From UBA2991 sp965221735 (GTDB taxonomy: Bacteria; Chloroflexota; Dehalococcoidia; Tepidiformales; Tepidiformaceae), in the NCBI GenBank assembly GCA_965221735.1, contig OZ244910.1, forward strand, positions 1,240,001-1,304,000: DNA of 64,000 bases, read 5' to 3'. Position 1 is the stretch's first letter. Each line of letters opens with the position of its first letter. Under the pieces are notes generated by a model that saw only the letters and a list, made by a program, of their open reading frames with translations, searched no databases and was not told the DNA's origin. A program made the position numbers and the translations under genes. Below, piece by piece: positions 45,803 to 56,298 of the stretch.

Positions 45803-46399
45803 TTAGTCCGTCTCGGGGTGCTCACTCGCAACCTGCGGTCCGAAGACGGCGCTCACCTCGCAGGCGAAGCCGGGCAGCACGTCCAGCCCGTCGAGCGCAT
45901 CCTCATCGCCGAGTGTCGCGACCGCCTCACCCGAGCGGTACACGTCGATGCTGCGCATCTCCGGCTGCACGACCCAGACGAGGCGCACGCCGTGATTGAG
46001 CCACATATGGGCCTTGTCGTAGACCTCGCGGCGGCCGTCACTCGGGGAAACCACCTCGACAACCAGGTCGGGAGCCACCTCGGCGTATCCCGTGATCCGT
46101 GTGTTGAGCGGCATCCGCTCCGTGGAAAAGAACGCGATGTCGGGCTCGCGGACGGTGTCTGGATCCCGCTCAAGCCAGACGCCCGAATCCGAGGCCACCA
46201 GCGTTCCCAACTGCCGAGGCTCGACAGCGCCAAACAGCGCGGCGCCCAGCCTCATGACGATCGCTCCGTGTTCGATTCCCGTCGCCATGGTCTCGCAGAG
46301 CACTCCCCGGATCAGTTCGCCGCGTACGCCTTCGCTGTACAGCCGCAGCAGGTCGGCAGCGGTCAGCAGCCTCACCTCGGTCGTCGTCGTGGTCGTCAT
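45803..46399 (-). CDS. Uma2-family endonuclease-fold protein (copy 2, 198 aa)
   Basis: Closely related to the neighbouring copy and in the same direction (TEVRLLTAADLLRLYSEGVR, VREPDIAFFSTERM, PDLVVEVVSPSDGRREVYDK). The tail (GFACEVSAVFGPQ) is shared by all three copies. Tandem placement suggests duplication. Confidence 0.9.
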   Translation of the reverse strand: MTTTTTTEVRLLTAADLLRLYSEGVRGELIRGVLCETMATGIEHGAIVMRLGAALFGAVEPRQLGTLVASDSGVWLERDPDTVREPDIAFFSTERMPLNTRITGYAEVAPDLVVEVVSPSDGRREVYDKAHMWLNHGVRLVWVVQPEMRSIDVYRSGEAVATLGDEDALDGLDVLPGFACEVSAVFGPQVASEHPETD

Positions 46400-46620
46400 C
46401 GCTCTCGCTCCCGCGCAGCCTCAGTTTACTATGGCCCGGAACCGGTGCGAGGCGGACCGCTTGATGGGTCACGTCTCACCGCGAGTCAATGTGCCTCCTG
46501 CCAGTCCGCAGGGCGACGATCGTTCCCTCGCGGAACTCGCGCCACTCCCGCTGACCCGGGCCGACCGGGCCCGGTATCCTGCCCGGCAGGCCGCCGGTAG
46601 ACGATGATGTGCAGGCTGCG

Positions 46621-47330
46621 TCAGCGCTCGTAGGGCCACGCCTCTACGTCCTCGACTTCGTCGTCGGCGGTGAGTCGCCAGATGCCGATGTAGCCCCGCC
46701 GGAGATCGCCGTGCTCGTCCCAGTCCAGCGGGCTCGAAGCGCCCTCGTAGTCGATCTCGCCGCCCTCGCGGACGATGCCTATGGCCCGGGCGACGCCCTC
46801 CGGCCCGGCCAGGGCCAGCTCCCCCGGGGCGCTCCCCACCCCGCGCAGTTCGTCGCGGATGGCGGTCCGGGACACGCTCCCCGCCGCCTCGGCAGCCAGC
46901 ATGACCGCGATGGCGGCGTCGTACGTCTCCTTTGCGTAGGTGGCCTCGGTGTCCCGGCCGTATGCTGCCCGGAACTCGCGTCCCAGGCGACGGTCGAGGC
47001 GTTCCCATGGAACGGCCCGCTGGCAGTCCCGTACACGTTCGCCAGCTCGCCGCCGCCGACTGCTGCGGCGAGACCTCCTCGCCGGAGGGCGTCGCCAAGC
47101 AGGAACTGGTCGGAGCGGCCGCTCTCCAGCGACTCCCGCAGGATGACCACCGCCTCCGTCCAGAACGTCAGCAGCACGAGCGCCTGCGCTCCGCCCGCGG
47201 CGCTCTCCTCGATCAGCTCCCGGTAGCTGTCCCGCACGTCGCCAGCTGGAGAGGCGACGACCGCCAGGCCGCCCCCCACGCCTCCCGGAAGGCTTCCGTC
47301 AGGCCCCGGCCCCAGGAGACCTTGATTGAG
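46621..47330 (-). pseudogene. Branched-chain amino-acid ABC binding protein, frameshifted fragment
   Basis: The pieces lie in more than one frame. The upstream piece reads SYRELIEESAAGGAQALVLL, TFWTEAVVILRESLESGRSD, GNASTVAWD. After a break near 46985 the frame resumes as REFRAAYGRDTEATYAKETY, DAAIAVMLAAEAAGSVSRTA, and ends LTADDEVEDVEAWPYER. A second shift lies near 47270 (LTEAFREAWG versus GLAVVAS). The order matches the C-terminal half of a LivJ-type periplasmic binding protein. The N-terminal half is missing. Confidence 0.65.
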
Positions 47331-47444
47331 GTGGGATGTGCGGGCTCGGCCCGGACCCCAAGGAGCCGGGGCCGGCAATAGCCCTCCGGCTCGCGGGGCC
47401 GGAGCCATGCCCCGGATTGCCCTGGTCCTCAGGCTCGACTCCCG

Positions 47445-47740
47445 CTAGCTGTACTGCCCACGGAGGTGTGAGACACGGCTGAGGGGCGGGAGGCCGCCGA
47501 GCGAGCCGTGGGGACGGCGCCTGTTGTACCACCTCAGCCACCCGGCGAGGGCGCGTGCACGGTGCGCGCTCGTCGGGTAGGCGAAGGCGTACGCCCAGCT
47601 GCGCAGCAGGATCTGGATGAACCGCTCCGCCTTGCCGTTCGTGCGAGGCGTGTAGGGCCGCGTGCGGAGATGGCGCAGGCCGCGCTCAGCGCAGCGCTCC
47701 CGCCAGGCGTCTGAAACGTAGGCGGGCCCGTTGAGTTCCT
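47445..47740 (-). pseudogene. IS481-family transposase, C-terminal fragment
   Basis: The frame reads YVSDAWRERCAERGLRHLRT, RPYTPRTNGKAERFIQILLR (the last catalytic acidic residue of the DDE core), LAGWLRWYNRRRPHGSLGGL and ends PPLSRVSHLRGQYS. This is the last third of an IS481 transposase. The upstream part is cut at about 47740, exactly where a Calx-beta gene fragment on the other strand begins. No inverted repeat is left at that end. Confidence 0.8.
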
Positions 47741-47764
47741 AACGGATGTCAAGCCCCGGCGAGG

Positions 47765-48565
47765 GGCTGTAGCAACGCCACCCTCGGCTCGCCCTCCACG
47801 GGCACCGGCACCATCACCGACGACGACGCGGCGGCGACCACGGCCACCCTGGGCGTCAGCCCCGCGAGCGTCGGCGAGGGCGCGGGCGCGACGACGGTGA
47901 CGGTCACGGCGACGCTGGGCGGGACGACGACCTTCGCGACGGACAAGACGGTCAGCGTCACGGTGGGCAGGGACGGCGACGCGGCCGTCTCGGGCACGGA
48001 CTACACCAAGGTCGACGCCTTCGAGATCACGATCGCGGCGGGGCGCTCGAGCGGGAGCAAGACCTTCACGCTCACGCCGACGGCGGACGCCCTCGACGAG
48101 GCCGACGAGACGCTCACGGTGCACGCGACGGCGGCGGGCCTGACCATCAGCGACGCCAGCGTCGCGATCAGCGACGACGACGCGACGCCTGAGCTCACGA
48201 TCGGGGACGCCTCCGTCGCCGAGGGCGGCACGGCCGAGTTCACGGTGACGCTCAGCGCCGTCTCGGGCCGGGACGTGACGGTGCAGTGGACGACCGGCGA
48301 CGACCCCGCCGAGGGCGCCGCCCAGGCGACGGCCGACAGCGACTACACGGCCGTGACGACGGCGCGGACGGCGACCATCGCGGCGGGCTCCACGACGGCG
48401 ACCATCGAGGTCGAGACCACAGAGGACGTCATCGACGAGCCGGACGAGACGTTCATCGTCACCCTGGCGTCTCCCACCAACGCCACCCTCGGTACGTCGA
48501 GCGTGGGCACGGGCACCATCACCGACGACGACGCGGCGCCGACGGAAGGCAAGCCGCTCCAAGAC
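47765..48565 (+). pseudogene. Calx-beta domain protein fragment (both ends missing)
   Basis: Open without a start just after the IS481 fragment. It reads NATLGSPSTGTGTITDDDAA, then two full Calx-beta units (SPASVGEGAGATTVTVTATL, DALDEADETLTVHATAA, ISDDD; and LTIGDASVAEGGTAEFTVTL, DVIDEPDETFIVTLASPTN, TGTITDDDA). Near 48565 a PEP-synthase-type sequence continues in another frame. It is part of a large extracellular repeat protein cut by rearrangement on both sides. Confidence 0.75.
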
Positions 48566-51500
48566 GCAGGACCCGGATGAGACCGCCTCGGACGGCATCG
48601 ACAAGTCGATCAAGGCGGTGTGGGCCAGCCTCTGGAACTACCGCGCCTTCGTGGAGCGCGACTTCCAGCGGGTCGACCACGCGACCGTCGCGATGGGCGT
48701 GCTCGTGCACCCGAACTACTCCGATGAACGGGTCAACGGCGTGGCGGTCAGCTACGACCCCATCACCTTCCAGGACGGCGCCTACTACCTCAACTCGCAG
48801 GTGGGCGAGGACCTGGTCACCAATCCCCAGGCGCATTCGCAGCCCGAACAGCTCCTGCTGGGTTCGACCGGCGCCGCCACCGTGCTGTCCCGCTCCAGCC
48901 TCGCGACCACCGACGCGCTCCTGATGACCGACGCCCAGCTGCTCCAGCTGCGCCGCCACCTCGAGACCATCCACGACCACTTCAGGACGCTCTACGGGGT
49001 GCAGGACGGCGATGACTACGCCGTCGAGATCGAGTTCAAGATCACCGCCGACGACCGGCTGGCCATCAAGCAGGCCCGGCCGTGGATCTTCGCCGAGCCG
49101 CTGGAACTGGCCAGGCCGACGGCGACGATCGCGATGAGTTCAGCACGGGTCACCGAGCGTGCGGGGCTGGAACTCACCGTCACGCGCAGCGGCGGGGTCA
49201 TGTCGAGACCGCTCACCGTCGACCTGTCCTGGAGCGAGACGGGCGCGATGCTCGAAGCGGCCACGCCGGCCTCGGTCACGATTCCGGGGCACCAGACGAG
49301 CGCGACCGTCACCGTGCCCATCGACGATGACCGGGACGACGAGCGGGACAGCGTGGTGACCGTGAGCATCGCCGCCAGCAGCGGCTATATCACTGGAACC
49401 CCCGGCTCGGCATCCGCCACCGTGACTGATGATGACCTGACCCGGATAGCGGTGCGCGCCGAGGCCGGGACGGTGACGGAGGGATCAACGGTCGACCTCA
49501 CGTTCACCCGCTCCGGCAGCGTCCTGGAGCAGCCGCTGATCGTGGACATCACCGTCAGCGAGAGCGGGAGCCGCCTCACGGGCGCCGTGCCGACCGAAGT
49601 GACCTTCGCCGCCACGAGCGCGACCTCCCGCGTGTCGCTCCCGACAGCCGACGACGAGGTGATCACCAGCTCGAGTGTCGTCACGGTCGAGATCGACGCC
49701 GGTATCGGTTACGGCATTGAGGGTGCCGGGCTGGCGCGGGTGACCGTGGTCGAGGATGAGGTGCCGGGCCCGACGTTGCTCTTTCCCGCTGACCACGCGG
49801 TCAGCGAAGGAGCAGTCTCGGTCGTGTCGCTGGACATCAGTCGGCATCACGGCCAGGGCGTGAGCTTCTCCATGGACGGACCCGACACGGGCGCCTTTAT
49901 CCTGTACGGGCCGGTCGGACTCCTGCTGTTCGAGGAGCAGGACGCCGACCCTCCGGGTGATGCCAACCAGGACGGCGTCTACGAGATCGATCTGACGGCC
50001 GAGAACAGCGACGGCGGCGCCACGACGGCGCGCTTGCGCTTTACCGTCACCACCGCGGAACTGATATCCCTCGCGGCCCAGCAGTGGGATCAGGCCAGCG
50101 AGGACCAGCGCTCCGCCCTCCTGCCGGACCTGCCGGCATCCCGGCTGCAGCCCGCCTTCGCGGATCTGCGGACGGACGTGCAGGCGATGGTGTTGCGGCT
50201 GGCGCGGCAGCAGCAACTCCCCTCGCCCGGTCCCACGGTCCGTATCACGGCGGGGAGCGATATCACCGAAGGAGGCGATGCCACCTTCACCATCACTGCC
50301 GATCCGGCGCCCCCGGCCGACCTGGACGTCACGGTGAGCGTGTCGCAGTCCGGCGACTTCGACGTCCCTGTCGGTGCACGGACGGTGACGATCCCGGCCA
50401 CGGGCAGCGCCGTCTTGACCGTCTCCACCAGCAATGACGTGGTGGATGAGGCCGACGGCTCGGTGACGGTCGCCTTGAGCCGGGGTGCTGGCTACATCGT
50501 GCCCGCGACGGGGGGATCAGCGACCGTCGCGGTGGCGGACGATGATGTGTCGGCCACCGCCGAGGTCAGCATCACGGGCAGCAACGGGATCACGGAAGGA
50601 GGCGACGCCACCTTCACTGTGACCGCGAGCCCGGCGCCCCGTGCTCCCCTGGTGGTGGGCGTGTCGGTGGCGCAGGCGGGCGACTACGGCGTCGCGCCGG
50701 GCGCCCGCACGGTGACGATACCCACGACCGGCGGCGCGACGCTGGCCGTCGCCACCAGCGACGACAGCGTGGACGAAGCGGACGGCTCCGTCACGGTCAC
50801 GGTCGGCACCGGCCCCGGCTACACGGTCTCCGCCACGGCGGGAACAGCCAGCGTCGCGGTCGAGGACGACGACGTACCCGAGGTGCGCATCACCGGCGGC
50901 AGTGGCGTGACCGAGGGTGACAGCGCCACCTTCACTGTGACCGCGAGCCCGGCGCCCCATGCTCCCCTGGTGGTGGGCGTGTCGGTGGCGCAGGCGGGCG
51001 ACTACGGCGTCGCGCCGGGCGCCCGCACGGTGACGATACCCACGACCGGCGGCGCGACGCTGGCCGTCGCCACCAGCGATGACAGCGTGGACGAAGCGGA
51101 CGGCTCCGTCACGGTCACAGTCGACGCCGGCCCCGGCTACACGGCCTCCGCCACGGCCGGGACGGCCAGCGTCGCGGTGAGGGACGATGAGGCGCCGGCC
51201 CCGCCGCAGTCCTCGCCGGTGGTGAGCATCGTCGGCGGCGGTGGCGTGACCGAGGGCGACAGCGCCACGTTCACGCTCACCGCCGACCCGGCGCCGTCAG
51301 CGCCGCTCGCCGTGAGCGTCGGCGTCGCGCAGACGGGCGACTACGGCGTGAACACGGGCACGAGGATGGTCACCATCCCGGCGACCGGCAGCACCACCCT
51401 GACCGTGGCCACCAGCAACGACAGCGCGGACGAGACGGACGGGTCGGTGACCGCCACCGTGAGGAGCGGCCAGGGCTATATCGTCTCGGCGACGGCGGGA

Positions 51501-53393
51501 GCGGCCACCGTCACCGTGGCGGACGACGACCCGGCGGTGCCGGCCTGCGACCCGCAGGTGAAGTCGGACGGTGTGGACAGAGCGCGGGCGGCGTTCGCCT
51601 GGCACCTCAGCTACGGCACGAACGCGCCGTTGTTCTGGCGGATCCTGCACACACTGGGCGTGGAGGACATGCCCGCGAAACCGGCCGGTGTCACGGTCGA
51701 GGCGATCACCGTCCGCGAGGTGACGGACTTCAGCGCGGACAGGAACTGGCCCGGCTGGGACCCCATCGTGGACGCCATGGAGGCATGCCTCGCCCCGCCG
51801 CCGGCCTCGCCGGTGGTGAGCATCACCGGCGGCAGCACGGTCACCGAAGGCGGCGTCGCGTCCTTCACGCTGACGGCCGATCCGGTGCCAGCATCCGCGT
51901 TGACCGTGAACGTGAACGTCACGCAGGACGGCGACTTCGGCGCGACTGGGCCGCAGACCGTCACAGTGCCTGCAACAGGCACCGTCACGCTGACGATTAG
52001 CACGACGGGTGACGAAGTCGAGGAGGACGATGGCTCAGTCACCGCGACTGTGGCTGCCGGCTCGGGCTATACCGTCTCGACCACTGCCGGCTCGGCCTCG
52101 GTCACGATCGAGGATGACGACGGCGGCGCGTGCATACCAAATCTGCCTGACGACGCGATCACGGTGTCCGAGGTTGAGACCTGGCGCGATGAGTTCACCC
52201 ATGCCGAGCACGTGCAGCGCTGGAATCGGGTGCTTGCCGCCCTGGGCGAGGACACCGGGGAAGAGCCGATGACCGCTGACGACGCCCGTGCCATCAAGCA
52301 GCGGATCGACAACACGCGCTGGGATCGAACGGTCCGCACGCTGACGGCGATGGAGGAGTGCTCCGCACAGCCGCCCACTCCTGAGGTGAGCATCGCAGGC
52401 GGCAGCAGCGTCACTGAGGGTGGGACTGCGACGTTCACGCTGACCGCCAACCCCCCACCGGCTTCCCCTCTCAACGTGGCGGTTGCGGTGTCTCAGTCAG
52501 GTGACTTCGGTGTCACGCTGAGGGCGCAAACAGTCACCATCCCGACCAGCGGCACGTACACGCTCGGCGTGGCCACGTCGGACGACTCGGTCGACGAGTC
52601 AGACGGCTTAGTCACGGTGACTGTGAACAGTGGGACGGGCTACGACGTGTCGTCGAGCAATGGAGTCGCAACCGTCGCCGTCTCGGACGACGATGATCCG
52701 CCGCCGCCCACTCCTGAGGTGAGCATCACTGTCGGCTCGGGCGTGACCGAGGGCGGCAGCGCCACATTCACGGTGACCGCCAGTCCCGCGCCGACCTCGC
52801 CTCTGGCAGTGACGGTTGCTGTGACGCAGTCAGGCGACTTCGGTGTCCCCACCGGCTCGCGAACCGTGACGATCCCGACCAGCGGCAGTTACACGCTCAG
52901 CGTGGCCACGTCGAACGACTCGGTCGACGAGTCAGACGGCTCAGTCACGGTGACCGTGAATAGCGGGACGGGCTACGACGTGTCGTCAAGCAACGGATTC
53001 GCAACCGTCGCCGTCTCGGACGATGATGATCCACCGCCGCCACCCACGGTGAACGCGACGCCGTCGCTCTCGATCAGCGATGCGTCGGGGAGCGAAGGTG
53101 ACGCGATCACGTTTACAGTGACGTTGAGTCCGTCCAGCAGTCGATACGTGTGGGTGCACTACTACGCTCGCCCCGCGTACGGCGCAGCGGCGTCCGCGAC
53201 CTTTGCAGACTTTGGCAGCGTCTACGGGACACTCACCTTCAAACCCGGCGAGACGTCAAAGACGATCACGGTGAACCTGATCGACGACAGTAAGTCGGAG
53301 GGTGACGAAACGTTTGTCTTCTCCCTCTACGGCGCGGTCCAGGCGAAGGTCAGCGATAGCGAGGCGGTCGGCACGATCATCGACAACGATTAA
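48566..53393 (+). CDS. Giant Calx-beta repeat protein with an N-terminal PEP-synthase-type (PPDK_N) segment, N-terminus damaged
   Basis: About the first 170 codons (TQDPDETASDGIDKSIKAVW, NGVAVSYDPITFQDG, EDLVTNPQAHSQPEQLLLG, EIEFKITADDRLAIKQARPW) match the end of the pyruvate/PEP-dikinase N-terminal domain. About ten Calx-beta domains follow (pattern VTEGGxATFTxTAxPAP ... VDExDGSVTVTVxxGxGY ... VAVxDDD). A cadherin-like unit (FPADHAVSEGAVSVVSLDIS) interrupts them, and two Cys-bounded helical modules (CDPQVKSDGVDRARAAF and CIPNLPDDAITVSEVETWRD) lie between. It closes VGTIIDND. No start codon fits before the junction, so the product is probably truncated or silent. Extracellular, calcium-binding adhesin-like. 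Confidence 0.75.
50580..51180 (+). repeat. Recent tandem duplication of a Calx-beta unit (about 318 bp period)
   Basis: Two neighbouring units are nearly identical at the DNA level, shifted by 318 bases (106 codons); for example the stretch TTCACTGTGACCGCGAGCCC recurs at 50613 and 50931. Other units in the protein are much more diverged, so this pair arose recently by unequal crossing-over. A second, older pair starts near 52384 and 52720 (336-bp shift). Confidence 0.85.
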
Positions 53394-53530
53394 TCGAACA
53401 GGCCGAGTGTCTCGCGGACACGAAAAGAGACGGCCATTATCCGCCGCCGCCGGCGAGGCCGGCCTGCTGCTCGCGTTCGAGCGCCTACTCGAAAAGCGAG
53501 CCGGTCGGCTGGGCCTGCTTCCGACTGCGG

Positions 53531-53712
53531 CGTCCCCGTAGGCAGCCAGACCGTCCTCCGACAGTTCACCCTGGACCGCAAGTGAGGACTGCAGCTTCCG
53601 GGCCACGAGTGTGAGGGCGTCCGCTCGGAGGGTGTTCCGGTAGGCCATGATGACGACCTTCTATTGGCTGAGTCTGGCCGATCCGCCAGGAGCGGCGGCA
53701 GGCCTAATCGGC
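53531..53712 (-). pseudogene. Fragment of the helicase gene family (copy of the 60-kb helicase)
   Basis: Reads SWRIGQTQP, then after a shift MAYRNTLRADALTLVARKLQ, SSLAVQGELSEDGLAAYGD. The intact helicase near 60.6 kb has the same run (MAYRNTLQADALTLVARKLQ). The rest of the helicase is missing here. Confidence 0.8.
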
Positions 53713-53798
53713 TCCGGTCTCGACAATCATCGTCGTGCCGAAGGGAGTTGCGGAGGGAGTGCGGCTTGCACGCCCGGACCATCGGCTAGAATCGATGC

Positions 53799-54155
53799 AT
53801 GGGAACGTTCAGTTGGCCGCTGCACATCTCCGGTATGAACGGCGGGCCGTCCCGCGAGATCGAAGCGATGGTCGACACAGGCGCCGCCTACACGACGCTG
53901 CCCTCCCGTCTGCTGCGCGAGCTGGGCATCGAACCGGTCGACAGGGGAGTCTTCCTGCTTGCCGACGGTCGCCGGGTGGAGATGGAGATTGGGAGGGCCT
54001 GGGCGACGATCAACGGCACGAGTGAGGTCACGCTCGTCGTGTTCGGAGAGGATGACGCCCCGGCCCTGCTGGGCGCCTACACCCTGGAAGGGTTGCGGCT
54101 GGCCGTGGACCCCGTCGCGCAGCGGCTGGTTCCCACGCATCTGATCATGTATTGA
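53799..54155 (+). CDS. Retropepsin-like aspartic protease, single-domain (118 aa)
   Basis: Starts with a short strand (SWPLHISGM) and carries the catalytic signature AMVDTGAAYTTLPSRLL near residue 28. The fold of single-domain clan AA proteases continues with VFLLADGRRVEMEIGRAWAT, VVFGEDDAPALLGAYTLEGL (flap and dimer strands) and ends RLVPTHLIMY. Such proteins act as homodimers. It sits between two scraps of a helicase gene and appears intact. Physiological substrate unknown. Confidence 0.85.
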   Translation: MGTFSWPLHISGMNGGPSREIEAMVDTGAAYTTLPSRLLRELGIEPVDRGVFLLADGRRVEMEIGRAWATINGTSEVTLVVFGEDDAPALLGAYTLEGLRLAVDPVAQRLVPTHLIMY

Positions 54156-54159
54156 CGGC

Positions 54160-54260
54160 GCTCGCCGTCGCGGTTTCGGCGGGTCGTCCGGCTCCCCGGC
54201 CATGAACTCCGCCCACGAGAACAGCGTCCGCTGCCGCTCGGGGGCTTCCTCGCGGCGCTC
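54160..54260 (-). pseudogene. Second scrap of the helicase C-terminus
   Basis: The frame includes TLFSWAEFMAGEPDDPPKPR, nearly identical to the tail of the intact helicase (LFSWAEFMAGESPEEPLKPR). Together with the scrap on the other side of the protease gene it shows that an old helicase copy has been broken by insertion and deletion. Confidence 0.7.
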
Positions 54261-54366
54261 CCGGCGCCTAAGCCAACCGCGACGGCCTCCGTCTGTCGAC
54301 ACAACAGCGCCCAGAAAGTGATCCACGTCGGGGCGTGTCCCAGCATCGTCAGCGGCGGGGCCGCGG

Positions 54367-54560
54367 ATGCTGGCGGAGGAGGAGATCACGATCGGGCAGG
54401 CTGCCGCGCTGATGGACCTCAACGAGCGCCACGCGCGGCGGCTGCTCGCCGCCTACCGGGAGCGTGGCGCGGAAGCGCTCGCCCACGGCAACCGCGGCCG
54501 CCGCCCCCACAACACCGCCCCCGAGGCGGTCGCGGCCGCCGTCGTGCCGCCGCGCGACGA
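54367..54560 (+). pseudogene. Helix-turn-helix N-terminus of an ISNCY-type transposase (fragment)
   Basis: The frame reads EEITIGQAAALMDLNERHAR, RLLAAYRERGAEALAHGNRG, RRPHN, the DNA-binding N-terminus of transposases with 'RQVRRLLxxYRxxGxxGLxHGNRG'. The rest of the transposase is absent: after residue 60 the frame runs into sequence that is coding on the other strand. Confidence 0.6.
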
Positions 54561-54579
54561 TGTCGACGCCAATGTCGCC

Positions 54580-54757
54580 GCTGCAGATGCTCTAGCAGGG
54601 CGTGCGTATCAGGACCAAACGCCCAGTGAAGCTGCAATAGCCGCCTTGACTCAGCAAAGACCGCGGCAGGGGACTGAGTCCCAGCGAAACTCTCTCCCGG
54701 ACGGAAGTACGCTAGGAGCCCATCCGTGATGTAGCGGTCAATGTCCGGCTCGTCCAT
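54580..54757 (-). pseudogene. Start of a gene downstream of the AAA ATPase (truncated)
   Basis: ATG four-odd bases after the ATPase stop; the product reads MDEPDIDRYITDGLLAYFRP, GESFAGTQSPAAVFAESRRL, LQLHWAFGPDTHALLEHLQ before running into the transposase relic. AAA ATPases of the MoxR type are usually followed by a second operon member; only its first 60 residues survive. Confidence 0.5.
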
Positions 54758-54763
54758 CAACGG

Positions 54764-55624
54764 CTAGACGGGCCCCGAAAGAAGTTGAGCCCGCAGATCC
54801 TGCAAGGCCTGCACTAACGCGCTACTCGGTATCTCATGGTGTAAGGCCCCTTCCACAGCCTCACCCAAGCTGCTGGCTTCGTCCTCCCTAATGCCCTCCA
54901 TCTGCGGGATCACATACAGCATCAGCGAGTGCACGGCTGCTACCTGCCACTCCACGCCGTTGCCGTCTGGGGGCGAGAAGGCTAGCTCCCGACTCGTCTC
55001 CATGACATCGATAATCGGAGCTGGGCCTACTGGCCGTATCTCATTGATGGCTGACTATATCGTGGCGATGGGAGGCTGGTGGCCGTCAGCGGCGTCCTGC
55101 GTGAGAGGATCGTCAGACCATCCCTGCTGGGCGGCCCACTCACGTACGAAGCCGGCAAGATCGGAAGGCGCACCCACATATATCCAGCCGAATCTTCGAC
55201 TGAGCGCATACGACATTTGAAACAACGACGCCTTGTCGTACGTGTTGAGTGTGCAGATGAGACGCCACCCGGGCCCCGGTGCGTACTCATGAAGCGGTAC
55301 ATCGTTAGCGCCCGCGGGCCGCGCGACTGGCATGATCTCGACCCGGTGGCTCGATGCGTCAGCGGGCACTTCGCGGTATGGAAGCATTACGGGTTGGCCA
55401 CTGAGTGTCGAGAACAGCGGTCCGAACGCCCTGTCGATGTCCGCACGATTGAACTCGTCGATGATCAGGGTCTTGTCGAAGTGCTGGAGCACGATTCCTG
55501 GTTCGAAGCGTATCCCACCCAAGCCATCGGGCATGTAGCCGCCGATGACCTCATGCGCGGTCCAGTCGCTCGTTGCTGTGAGCATCACCCAATCCGAACC
55601 CAGCGACTCGGCGATCTTTAGTGC
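54764..55624 (-). pseudogene. MoxR/McrB-type AAA ATPase, 5'-truncated with an in-frame stop
   Basis: Open without a start: LKIAESLGSDWVMLTATSDW, EVIGGYMPDGLGG, the Walker B motif KTLIIDEFNRADIDRAFGPL and sensor/arginine-finger segment LICTLNTYDKASLFQMSYAL, SRRFGWI. The Walker A part is missing. At 55055-55057 a TAG interrupts the frame, but the same frame then goes on plausibly (INEIRPVGPAPIIDVMETSR ... LVQALQDLRAQLL) to a stop just before the next gene. Moving or opening of another protein complex would be its family role; this copy is dead. Confidence 0.8.
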
Positions 55625-55788
55625 TCAGGCGTTGGGGTCGGCGTGGCCACGACGCCGACTTCGGCGATGTCCAGGGTTGCCGTCGGCTCCGGGGCCGGGG
55701 CCATGTCGGCTCGCCCGTCGCAGCCTGCGAACACGAGCACCGCAGTCGCTACAACCGCCGCGACCGCGAGGCCCTTCAGCATGCTCAT
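55618..55788 (-). CDS. Short lipoprotein (56 aa), possibly a truncated stump
   Basis: Signal peptide with lipobox (GLAVAAVVATAVLVFAGC) followed by a Pro/Thr linker and the end VVATPTPTPEH. The mature part is only about 35 residues, the usual linker length of larger lipoproteins, and the stop lies exactly where the truncated AAA ATPase frame begins. A larger lipoprotein was therefore probably cut by the same rearrangement. Confidence 0.5.
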   Translation of the reverse strand: MSMLKGLAVAAVVATAVLVFAGCDGRADMAPAPEPTATLDIAEVGVVATPTPTPEH

Positions 55789-56298
55789 TCACGGATTCTG
55801 GCACGTCGCGTCAAACGCCGTGCCGTGTCCGCAGCGGGATGGCGAATCTCGGCCGCGTTTTGGCTTGCTGCCGGACCTCGACCTCTATGGCCAGGTCCCG
55901 CAATCCGGACTGAGGGGCGCAGACGCCCATCAGTCGAGCCGCTGAGGTGGCCCAGAACCCGAGCGGCTCCCCTCCCCCAGATCACCCTCGCGGACCTCCC
56001 CGACCGTTCCTGAACGATCGCTGGCGCCCTGCCTGCGAGAGGCGGGAGCGGTGAATCACGCCGACTGGCGATTGCGCTCGGCGCAGGTCAAGGAGGTCGA
56101 AGACGACAGAAGTTCGACACCGCTTGTAGCTAGATTGGTTCGATCATGAGCGACTTGCGGAACTGCTCCGGTCGCACAGATTGTGTGACGTAACCACAGT
56201 CACGGCGGCTTCGCCTTGCCGCCTAGAGTAGCGGTGACAGGATAGAGCCCATCGGTGGCGAGCAACAGTCCAGCCTCAAGGTGCAGGATGGCGGGAAC
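55789..56298. other. Noncoding stretch with a copy of the 4.3-kb signal-peptide region
   Basis: No intact gene. The segment 55895-55940 matches 4326-4372 at about 40 of 47 positions, the latter covering the start and signal peptide of the split secreted protein; here the frame is broken and the start ATG is lost. The remaining sequence contains nothing I can name. Confidence 0.5.
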
